A stretch of 45,497 nucleotides of DNA from an uncultured Prevotellaceae bacterium (GTDB taxonomy: Bacteria; Bacteroidota; Bacteroidia; Bacteroidales; Bacteroidaceae), in assembly GCA_900318115.1 (NCBI GenBank), contig ONJJ01000026.1, positions 1 through 45,497 of the forward strand. Reading direction: 5' to 3'. Of this stretch, positions 34,901 through 43,100 are shown piece after piece. Within the stretch, counting starts at the first letter, position 1. The number at the start of each line of letters is the position of its first letter. A model generated the notes under the pieces. That model did not search any database, was not told where the DNA came from, and saw only the letters and a list, made by a program, of their open reading frames with translations. The position numbers were made by a program, and so were the translations under genes.

Positions 34901-37900
34901 GCTCGATGCGGCTGTTGTCGATGTAGTTGTCGCTGTCAATGGTCTGTCCGAGCAGAAGCTTGTGGGTGTTGATGCACCGCTGGATGTAGCGCCGTACGTC
35001 GAAGTCGTAGAAGACGGCTTGCTTCTGTGGCAGCAGAGGCAGGATGCCATAGGGGTCGGTGACCTCGTCGGTCTCGGCCTCCGGGATTTCCGTGAGGGGA
35101 TCCATGGTCATGAGGCGCCCTTCCTCATCGAGCTCTGCAAGTCGCTGATCGACGAGCTCGATGCCCAGCGAGAGTTCCTCGGTGATATTCTCGACCATCT
35201 CCGATGCGCCATAGCATTCCTTGGCGTAATCGACGTAGCACTGTGCGTGGATGACGTAGGGCTCAATCTTGTTGAAGTAGCTCTGCATCAGCTCTGGAAT
35301 CTTGTTGTTGGTAGCTTTCAGGACGGGAGCGTTGCGCAGGCGAGGAGCGTGATAGAGGCTGGACATGAGGCAGTCGAAGGCAACGCTCATACACGTGACG
35401 ACGGGTACCATTTTGGAGACTACAGGTACGAAACCCACGGCACAGCTCTTGCCGGAGTTCTTGGCAGCTTCGTATTTTTCCTGAGCGACTTCCACGCCGG
35501 CCTTGACGCAGTCGTAGTATGGAATCCACGCGGTGACGCAATCCCAGATGTTGCAGGTATCGGGGGGACAGGGGACGTTTATCTTCGACCAATCAAGTAG
35601 CTTACCACCGCTGGAGGCACCGTTGAGTACCAGTTCACCGGGGTTTCCTACGCCGCCGCCAATGCCGCCGCCGCCGTACCAGCCAGGCCCACCTGAAGAG
35701 CCACCGCCACAGTTAGTGACGCCAGTACCGGTATGGGCGCCCATGCTGGCAGATTTCTTGAAGAGAGAGCATTGCCAGGAGTAGCCTCCGCCGAAGTCAA
35801 GGCCGCAGGGGACATAGCCACCTTCACCTCCGCCTCCGCCGGAACCGCCACCGCCGCCGGAGCCGCCACCGCCACCGGAGCCGCCACCGCCACCGGAGCC
35901 GCCACCGCCACCAGCGCTGCCACCGCCGCCACCGCCAGCGCCGCCACCGCCGCCGCCACCGCCAGTGGAAGTCTGGGAGCCTCCATATTGGACATTCTCG
36001 GCATTGCGGACGATGCGCACGGGGATGGTGTAGCTCTGCTGGGCAGGAATCTTGAAGTCTTTAGCCTCCACGAGGGGTGTCAGGGTAAAGCCTTTCACCG
36101 TGGGAATATCGACATGACAATCCTCGGCGGTGATGAGACCGTCGTTGCGAAGAACGATGTTGATCATTGTTGAGTGTCCGAAGTCGATCTTCTTGAAGTC
36201 GATGACTTCCGGCATGGTCATTCGTACTACAGGCACCGGAACATGCGTCTCGTAGGAGACTGTAGTGACAATCTCGTACTCATCCTCGACCTCCGTTTCC
36301 ACGACATCCCAGCCGACGCTGATGGCCTGGTAGGAGATGACGGCTGTGTGGTCTGTGGTCTCGCCCGGGTTGATGAGGATGTTCTGGCGGTAGCTGTCGT
36401 GCTTGTCGGCTGTGACGTAGAGCTGATAAACACCTTCCGGCACGTTCTCGAAGAGGATACCATTGGAAGAATTGTCGGGTGTCTTGCCACTGACGATGGT
36501 AGCGCCTGTGTTGTAGTCCTTCAGCTGTACGGTGGCATCCTTGACGTAGGGCTTCTCACCATCTTTGTTGCCGTAGATGGTGTTTTCGTCCTGCACACGG
36601 ACGCGCAGATTACCCTTGGACTCGGAGACGACCTTGACGTTGAAATATACCGGTACACCGTTGCCGCGCTCGCAGTTGATGGCGATGTTGCCCTTCTGGA
36701 TGACGTTGACATCATAGTTGCCGGGGTTGAAGCGAAGGATGACCTGTGCTGTGTCGCCGGGCTGCAGGCTGGGCATATCGGCAGGGGTGGCAAGGCTGAC
36801 AAAGCTGGCCATGCTCTGAGGCAGGTCAATGTTGATGCGCCCCGTCTCGGCCATACCGGAGTTCGTCACGTAGATTGGATAGTTGCGTACAACACCCTTG
36901 GTCACCGTCGTGTTGATGCTGGTTGGTGATACCACCAGCTTAGGCGTATGCAGGCGTGTATAATTATAGGTATTGACAACCAGCGTGGCTCCTTCGTCGG
37001 AAGTGAAGGTGATGGCGATGCGCTCCCAATCGTTACCAGTGGATGCTGCGTGGCCGCAGATGCGGTAGTTGATGACAGCTATGGAGTCACCTTTGAGCAT
37101 CGAGACGGAGCCAACCTCCAGCTCATAATTCGCTACATCACCGCTGATGGTAGGCTGAATGTTGTTCAGGGCCAGCGGGCTGAGGTTCTTGATGCTGATG
37201 GTGCCCTCGTAGGGCTCATCCTTGAAGAGCTCGTGCTTGATGTAGTTGTTGTAGACGCGCTCCAGTCCGAAGACATCGAAGGTGCCAGCCTCGGCGGTCT
37301 TCCCTTCGCCGGGGTTGCAGGCGCCGTAGATGAAGTGTCCGCGGAAGCTCACGGGACGCTCATAGATGACGCTGAAGTGTCCGGCCTCGTCGGTCACGCA
37401 GTCCAGGGCGGTGCGCTGGCCGTTGAAGATAACGTAGGGCTCCACGTGGATTCCGCCGACGGAGGAACTGCCGGTGGCAGAGACCGTGCCCGAGAGGGTG
37501 ATGACGTCCTCATCCTTGTAGGCGCTCTTGTCGGAGTGGATAGTGAAGCGGTAGAGCGAGTTGACGGCGAGGGTCTGCTGCTCCGATGAGTTGTTGACGT
37601 AGAGCAGCTCGGCCACGGCGTTCTTGGGGTTGACCACCGCCTGGAGGGTGTAGTCGCCCGGCACGTTGCTGGCCTGCAGGTGAGCGTTCAGAGTGAGCGT
37701 CTGGCCCTGCGGGATGGCTTGCTGGGTGGTCATGCTGCTGACGGCGGTGCCGTTCTGGAGGACCTGAACGAGCGTGCCGGCCGGCAGGGCTGCTGCCCCG
37801 ATGTTCTTGACGACCACGGCCGCGGAGAAGGAACCTCCGGCAGCGATGGTGCCTGCGGGGCTGCCCGCCGGAAGGTTCAGCGTGGCGCTCTCGATGATTG

Positions 37901-40142
37901 CATCGGGCAGGGTGCGGTCGCTGATGAGCAGCCAGGCGGAGCCGCTGCTGAAGTCCGCAGCCTTGGCGATGACGCTGATGGTGCGGTCGCCCTCCTCGGT
38001 GCTGTTGGAGGGAGCGGTGATGACGGCTGTCCCCTTGGTCTGCCCGGCTGGAATGGTGATGGTGGCCGGGAGGATGATGTCGGTGGCATCGCTCTCGAGG
38101 CTGACGGTCAGCGGCTGGCTGTTCTCCGTCGTGTTGCGGGTGACGGTCAGCGTGGCTCCGGTCTCGTCGCCTTCGAGGATTGTGCTGCGGCTGAGGCTGA
38201 GGGAGAGGGCCTGGCCATCGTCGTCGGTGATAGTGATGGGGAGTTCCACGGAGGCCTGCTTGTCGCCGATGGCCGAGCAGTTGCAGTCGGTGATATAGAC
38301 CGCAGCGCGGATATTGACCGTGCGGTCGCCGTCGACGATGGCGTTGTCGCGGACACCCAGGGGGAAGTTGATGGTGGTCGTGCCGGCGGGCATGGTCAGG
38401 GTCGTCTGGGAATAATAGATGTCATTCTGGCCGTCGTCGGAGAGCTTGATGGTAATCTTGTTGTTGGTGACCCCCGTGCGGGTGATGGTGCCAAGGATGG
38501 CGGAAGGGCCTGCCCCCTCGCTGACGGTTGTCGGCGAGAGCGTCAGGGCGATGGCGGGCGTGTCGTCGTCCTTCAGGGTGAAGACCGTGGCGCCCTGCAC
38601 GTGGCGGTCGGCAGTGCCCGTGATGGTGATGTTCATGTCGTTGGCGGGTGTCTGGTCCTGGAGGACATTGACATAGACGAAGGCCGAGGTCTCGCCGTCG
38701 GGGATGACGATGCGCTGCGGGAGCTTGAAGCGCTTGCCCTGCTCGATGGTCAGATAGACGTAGATGTCGCCGGGGTAGTAGTGGTGGGGCACGGTGGCGG
38801 TGACCTTCATCACGTCGCCCTCGTTGTACTCGCCCTTGTCGGTCTCGAGGGTGAGGGGGATGAGGTCGTCGTCCTCGATGAGCACGCTGTCGGTGACGGT
38901 GTCGTAGCCGTTATTTTTGTCCTGGTTGACGATGATGGCCACGCGTGGGTCTACGTTGATATCCTCGTTGTTGAGGGGATAGACGTAGAAGTTCAGCTTC
39001 GATACGTTCTTGTCGAAGCGCACGGTGCCGCTGCCGTCGGAGTTGACCTTCAGACGATTGGTGTTACCGTCGGCATCGCGGGTGGTGATGGCAAAGGTCT
39101 GTGTGACGCTGAGATCTCCCGTGCGTCGCAGTTCGCAGGCGTAGCCGCTGTTGGTGTTTTTCTCGGGAATGGAGTTCTTGTAGGCCGTCAGTTTCAAGAA
39201 CTTACGCACGTTGAGGCTGTAGGCACTGCCCATGGCTGTGTTGTTGTCCTGGTCCAGTGCTATCTCTCCGCAGTTGGCAGCGGGCAGCAGCTGTACTACG
39301 GGCTTGCAGGCTCCGCTGATGCCGGGGTATTCGTCCAGGTTGAGCGAGAAGCTGCGCTGCACGGTGGCTCCCACTTCGAGGGTCCCCTCATAGGCGGTGG
39401 TTCCTACGTAAACGCGGCTCTTGTTCTCGTTCTCGAGGAACAGCTTCTCGGTCCAGCCGGCGCCTGTTGCCAGGTCGCCCTGGTTGGTGACGTTCCAGGT
39501 GAAGTCCAGCTGGTCGCCCGGACGGGCCAGGGTCTGCGTCACCTTCACCTCGGACGGCACGATGTCGGGTCGTGGAATGACCTCGATGGTAATCTTGCCG
39601 TTGACGGAGGAGGAGAGGACGTTGTTGCTCTCGCGGTCGGACAGAATCGTCACGCCATGATCCGAGACGTAGTAGTTGTCCGTGTTCTCGTAGAAGGACA
39701 CGTTGAGCACCTGGCCGTTGGTCAGCGTCTCGGGCATGTCCATCTGCAGGGTGAGCAAGGTGCCGCTGCTGCCGCTGAAGGCTGCGTTCGTTTCCGAGTA
39801 GATGATCACGCGGTAGCGCTTGTAGCTGCTTCCGTTGTAGGTGCGTGTGACGCTGGCGGCATGGTTCGCGGCTCGCTGGGGATTCAGCTTCACCAGTCCC
39901 GTCTCGTTGCCGTTCTCGTCGGTGTAGGCCTTGAGCTCATAGGGCGTGGTGATCACGAACTGGGCTCCGACGATGTCGCTCTGGTTCTCCAGCTCGATGG
40001 GCACCGTAGCCGTCTTTCCCGCCGGAAATGTCACTTCACTTATGCGGAGCACGTTGGTCTGTGCCGTGGCACTTCCGATATTCATTCCCAGCGCAAGCAG
40101 TAGTGCGCCAAGTATCTCGTGGATGCGATGATATGTTTTCAT
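31944..40142 (-). CDS. Giant secreted multidomain surface protein with cohesin-like N-terminus and type IX-like tail
   Basis: 2,732 residues. A signal peptide (about 1-28) precedes a cohesin-like beta-sandwich (about 32-185: TFPAGKTATVPIELENQSDI, and later GTLLTLQMDMPE). Then come a CARDB-like domain (about 190-305), three Calx-beta-like repeats (near 430, 530 and 650, each ending DDD or DDDG), another CARDB-like domain (about 748-850), Ig/carboxypeptidase-regulatory-like domains to about 1385, and a glycine-rich hinge (about 1391-1440). A Cys-containing helical region (about 1440-1720) and further beta domains follow, ending in a short sorting tail (GLYIMGGKKVLVK). No catalytic domain is recognised, so an adhesive or scaffolding role outside the cell is inferred. 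It starts 9 bp after the LRR gene stop, so they form one transcription unit. Confidence 0.85.
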   Translation of the reverse strand: MKTYHRIHEILGALLLALGMNIGSATAQTNVLRISEVTFPAGKTATVPIELENQSDIVGAQFVITTPYELKAYTDENGNETGLVKLNPQRAANHAASVTRTYNGSSYKRYRVIIYSETNAAFSGSSGTLLTLQMDMPETLTNGQVLNVSFYENTDNYYVSDHGVTILSDRESNNVLSSSVNGKITIEVIPRPDIVPSEVKVTQTLARPGDQLDFTWNVTNQGDLATGAGWTEKLFLENENKSRVYVGTTAYEGTLEVGATVQRSFSLNLDEYPGISGACKPVVQLLPAANCGEIALDQDNNTAMGSAYSLNVRKFLKLTAYKNSIPEKNTNSGYACELRRTGDLSVTQTFAITTRDADGNTNRLKVNSDGSGTVRFDKNVSKLNFYVYPLNNEDINVDPRVAIIVNQDKNNGYDTVTDSVLIEDDDLIPLTLETDKGEYNEGDVMKVTATVPHHYYPGDIYVYLTIEQGKRFKLPQRIVIPDGETSAFVYVNVLQDQTPANDMNITITGTADRHVQGATVFTLKDDDTPAIALTLSPTTVSEGAGPSAILGTITRTGVTNNKITIKLSDDGQNDIYYSQTTLTMPAGTTTINFPLGVRDNAIVDGDRTVNIRAAVYITDCNCSAIGDKQASVELPITITDDDGQALSLSLSRSTILEGDETGATLTVTRNTTENSQPLTVSLESDATDIILPATITIPAGQTKGTAVITAPSNSTEEGDRTISVIAKAADFSSGSAWLLISDRTLPDAIIESATLNLPAGSPAGTIAAGGSFSAAVVVKNIGAAALPAGTLVQVLQNGTAVSSMTTQQAIPQGQTLTLNAHLQASNVPGDYTLQAVVNPKNAVAELLYVNNSSEQQTLAVNSLYRFTIHSDKSAYKDEDVITLSGTVSATGSSSVGGIHVEPYVIFNGQRTALDCVTDEAGHFSVIYERPVSFRGHFIYGACNPGEGKTAEAGTFDVFGLERVYNNYIKHELFKDEPYEGTISIKNLSPLALNNIQPTISGDVANYELEVGSVSMLKGDSIAVINYRICGHAASTGNDWERIAITFTSDEGATLVVNTYNYTRLHTPKLVVSPTSINTTVTKGVVRNYPIYVTNSGMAETGRINIDLPQSMASFVSLATPADMPSLQPGDTAQVILRFNPGNYDVNVIQKGNIAINCERGNGVPVYFNVKVVSESKGNLRVRVQDENTIYGNKDGEKPYVKDATVQLKDYNTGATIVSGKTPDNSSNGILFENVPEGVYQLYVTADKHDSYRQNILINPGETTDHTAVISYQAISVGWDVVETEVEDEYEIVTTVSYETHVPVPVVRMTMPEVIDFKKIDFGHSTMINIVLRNDGLITAEDCHVDIPTVKGFTLTPLVEAKDFKIPAQQSYTIPVRIVRNAENVQYGGSQTSTGGGGGGGGAGGGGGGSAGGGGGSGGGGGSGGGGGSGGGGGSGGGGGEGGYVPCGLDFGGGYSWQCSLFKKSASMGAHTGTGVTNCGGGSSGGPGWYGGGGIGGGVGNPGELVLNGASSGGKLLDWSKINVPCPPDTCNIWDCVTAWIPYYDCVKAGVEVAQEKYEAAKNSGKSCAVGFVPVVSKMVPVVTCMSVAFDCLMSSLYHAPRLRNAPVLKATNNKIPELMQSYFNKIEPYVIHAQCYVDYAKECYGASEMVENITEELSLGIELVDQRLAELDEEGRLMTMDPLTEIPEAETDEVTDPYGILPLLPQKQAVFYDFDVRRYIQRCINTHKLLLGQTIDSDNYIDNSRIEQLREREDSCKMALVNMGFATWEELVQSANADYLEYAEGQSKNVCATVKLEIEQKLVLTRQAFRGTLTMENGTSTQLTDIDLAVVVTNMLGEQATSHEFQINFESIDGFEGNVTGPWTLPGNSKGVATILFIPTKYAAPDTLTTYSFGGTLTWYDGATTQSRSLYPVKLQVKPSPELDLTYFMQRDIYGDNPLTKDVIEPIVPAEFTVLLHNKGKGDATNVRMYTNQPQIVENEKGLMVDFAIVSSSLNGGEKAMALDKSIVTQFGDIKAGGSSYATWDLTSSLLGHFVDYDVSVSHVTSYGNPDLSLLDQVTIHELIHSVNVHFGDVHYRGWVCNDYEDGHAEPDHIYFSNGTDEALKTLSTSTTVTALGDFKWRISLKVPQREWFYVSIADPTGGIAKIVSITDETSSQSLDPQNFWKTQYTMQDGFDPLAENKLHIVDYADAPVTKSYVVEFEPMPEVRLEVASIDTIPDEKDIATKAIDRLAVRFNKPIQAETFTREDIILRMEGEQVDTDLPITKAEDSDSIFFLNTSALSDNGYYSLQVNTADIRDREGFLGYAGKQVRWMYFKDALVQYNVAPWPDPSAGSIASSTSSTSGKNPYGTYLTFTAQPGVGYAFSYWGKPVIGLDKNASGIRARRAPAQRVLTENQIEQISTEPTIEVEMNQTQDLLAVFKPLKYNVTVQCDAAAGTLNFGSGIYDYGTVVNLEAAANDGYRLLGFVINGEDIASEDGHCEYTVRGNDNIEVRFKDLSPQNIILQDTRDYVPEAIEVANVKLQRSFRKGTWNTICLPCDVEDPQGVFGSGTQVARLTGVEDEVMHFSRVNRMEANIPYLIKPGSLMNSTLVADGQTKTAVYDILLTSIQEPGAGGPVDDTHQGVQFIGSYSAALVPAGAGYYYISSDQLYYIDAAARVPSGRFRGYFHADGDNLVRQMGVAIGDETHVADVAVPQTDDIYSLDGVLRRKAGSGVRGLAPGLYIMGGKKVLVK
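35815..35973 (-). repeat. Glycine-rich hinge coding repeat
   Basis: Extremely GC-rich tandem ccaccgccg-type sequence on the plus strand encodes GGGGGS and GGGGGA units (about five regular GGGGGS) at about residues 1391-1440 of the giant protein. The 18-bp unit is in frame, so length variation would not break the gene. It splits the Calx-beta/CARDB half from the helical and C-terminal half. Confidence 0.85.
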
Positions 40143-40151
40143 AGCGGTATC

Positions 40152-43100
40152 TTATTTCTTGATTTTAAACTGCTTGTTGCCTTGCTTGACGACATAGACT
40201 CCGGCGGGTGCGTTCTCCAGCGAGAGGATGCGGCGCCCGCTGAGGTCGAAGATTTCGGCATCGGAGGTCACGTCGTCGATGGAGGAGAGGGCTGTCACCT
40301 GGTCGCGCACGGCTACTTCGAGGTAGTCGGCGGCGAGGTCGATGAGGCGGGCTTGGGTGATGACGGCGTCGGCAGAGAGGCCTGTCAGCAAGTCATGCTC
40401 GCCGGCGGCAATGCTGCGCCCGTCGGGGCTGTAGATGATCACTCGGGTGTGGCTGCCCAACTGTCGCGTGGCGAGTCGGAAGTTGCTGACGTCGCCGGCG
40501 AGCGAGAGGTCGTCTGCTGCCTGATTCAGGATGTTCAGTTGCAGGGCTGCCACCTCGTCGGTGTTGGCCAGGCGCAGGCGGTCGGCCTCAATGGCGATGC
40601 CGTTGCGTGCTTCTGTGTACTCTTTATTAAGGAACGGGCGCACGTGCGCGGGAGTCTCGTTTTCCTCGAAGGCCAGGATACCGTTGATGCAGGCCACGAT
40701 GTCGCGGACATCGATGTACTTGTCGTCAATGGCGTTGGCTGCGGTGTAGTTGAAGGCCTTGCCGCTGAGTTTGCTGTAGTTCATGGCGTAGTAAACCACG
40801 CTCTGAAGGTCGGCAACGTCCACTGTCAGGTCGGCGTTGACATCACCGTCGTCCCAATAGAACTGCACGACAATAGGCGTCATGTAAGCACTGCTGGTGG
40901 AAGGTGTCAGGAGCATGGGCTCGTCCCGCAGGGGATAGAGCACGCTGCTGGTTCCCACGATGTAGTGGTCATTGCTGCGTGCATAGTATGTGGGGCTGTC
41001 GTAGGTCCAGGTGCCACTGGAATTGCAGTACATCTTGAAGAGATTGGTGTGGTTGCGGCTGTAGTCCTGCTTGCTGTGGTCGTAGTTCTGCAGGCTGTTC
41101 CACTCAATCTCAAAGGGTTCTCCGAAGCGAACCTGCGAGCAGGGTATTTCTCGCTGACGAAGGGCTTCTGGGTCTTGTAGTCGCAGAACTGGTCGCTGAA
41201 CCATAGCTGGTTGCCGGCGTTCTGCAGCGTGGCCTTGGAAATCGGCTGCGAAATCTCTGTCAGGTTGTTGTACGACACGCTTAGATACGTGAGTGCGCTG
41301 AACTTGGAGGCGAAGGGGTAGAGGTCGCCTTCGAGGTGGTTGCCGTAGAGCTGGATGCGCGTCATCTTCGAATCTGCGAAGTTCTGAGCCAGCACGGTGT
41401 CGATCTGCCCGGTCAGGTAGTTGTTGCCCAGATCGAGAGAGGTCAGGGCCGGCAGGTCGAAGACATCGTGGGTCAGCGGACCGCGCAGATTGTTGTTCGT
41501 GAGATTGATTTTCGAGATGTGGTCGCCTTCGAAGGTCACGCCGTGCCACTTGCCGATGAAGCGGTCGTCGGTCGAGAGGTCCCAGGTGTGTGTCCAGTTC
41601 TCGCCGTCCCACAGCTCGTAGAGGCGTTTGAGGATGGCGTAGTCGATGGCATCGAGTTTGTCGCCGGTGAGGAAGGTGCGGATTTCCTTGAAGTCCTTCC
41701 AAATATTGGCTTCGCGGTAGAGACTATCGACGCCAGCAGGCACCTCGAGGATGCAGTTCTTGTAGTAGCGGTTGATGTAATAGTTGTTCTGCATCGTGGG
41801 TGGTGTGCCGGCGTAGATGCGGATGAGTTTCAGGCTGTCGCATTCATAGAAGTATGTGAAGCTTGTGCTGGTGCCATAATTCATGACACGGCCAAGATAA
41901 GCCGAGCGCAGGCTGTCGCAATCGTAGAAGACATAGCCTTCGACGGTGGTGACGCTGTCAGGTATTTCCACATGACGCAGCTTTGTGCCGCGGAAGGCGT
42001 ACTGTCCGATAGTGCGCAACGAGATGGGAAGATTGATTTCCGTCAGGCCGTAGGCGTACTCGAAGGCCTCCTGTCCGATGGTCTGCAGCGAGGCCGGGAA
42101 GTGGAAGGTCTTGAAATTGCAGTTGTAGAAGGCTTGGTAGCTGATTTCCGTTACCGCATCGGGCAGGTTCGGATCGCTCAATTTATTGCAACCGTAGAAC
42201 GTGTAGTTGGGAACCACCTTCTGGTCGGCAGGCCAAGTGACATCGACCAGCGACTTGCAGTTCTCGAAGACGCTGGTGCCGAAGGTGGTGATACCTTCAG
42301 GAATGACAACGCTGGTGAGGCCGGAGCCGCGGAAGGAATTGGTGTTCAGAACCTTCAGTCCAGAGGGCAGGGCGCCGTTGTTCAGCGAGGAACATTCCCT
42401 GAATGCACCATTCTCGATGTTCTGCAACCCTGCGGGATAGGCGTCGAGCTGCAACTTTGCGCAGCCGTAGAAGGCTTGGCTGTTGACCGTCGTGATGTTG
42501 GGAGGTAGTAGGCGATTGGGGAGCTCGAGGATGGAGCAACCGTAGAAGGCGCTGCTGCCGATGGTGGTGATGCCGTCGTTGAGCTCTATCGTGGGCAGGG
42601 ACTTGCATCCGTTGAAGGCATCGCTGTTGATGCGGTTGATGCCATTGTGCATCACCACTTCCTGCAGCGAGTCGCAGCCGTAGAAGAGGTCCGAGGCGAC
42701 GTAGTCCACGCCCGCGGGCATCTTGGCCCGCTTCAGCGACTTACAATTCCTGAAGGCTGCTGTGAAGAGGGTGTCGATGCGGTCGGGGAGGATTGCTTCC
42801 TGCAGGCCTGTGCCTTGGAAACTATAACCATAGATTTGATTTAGCTTGGGGTAGCGGTCGAAGTCGAAGGACTTCAGGCTCACGCAGCCGCTGAAAGCGT
42901 AGCTGGCTATGCGGCGCACTTTCGAGGAGAGGTTGATGGTGGAGAGCTTGTTGCAATCCATCATGACATATTCGGGAATGATGGTGATGGTCTCCGGGAT
43001 GGTGATGGTCGTCAGCGAGTCGCAGTCGCGGAAGGCGTAGGTTCCTAAGCTCTCTAAGGCATCTGGCAGCGTGACTTCTGCTAAACGGAAACACTGGTCG

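Noticed and set aside
37680-40103. 807-codon plus-strand open frame antisense to the giant gene
   Set aside because: Its translation is low in complexity (V, G, D, L-rich), typical of the antisense of a GC-rich gene; the minus frame has a signal peptide, domains and a sorting tail.
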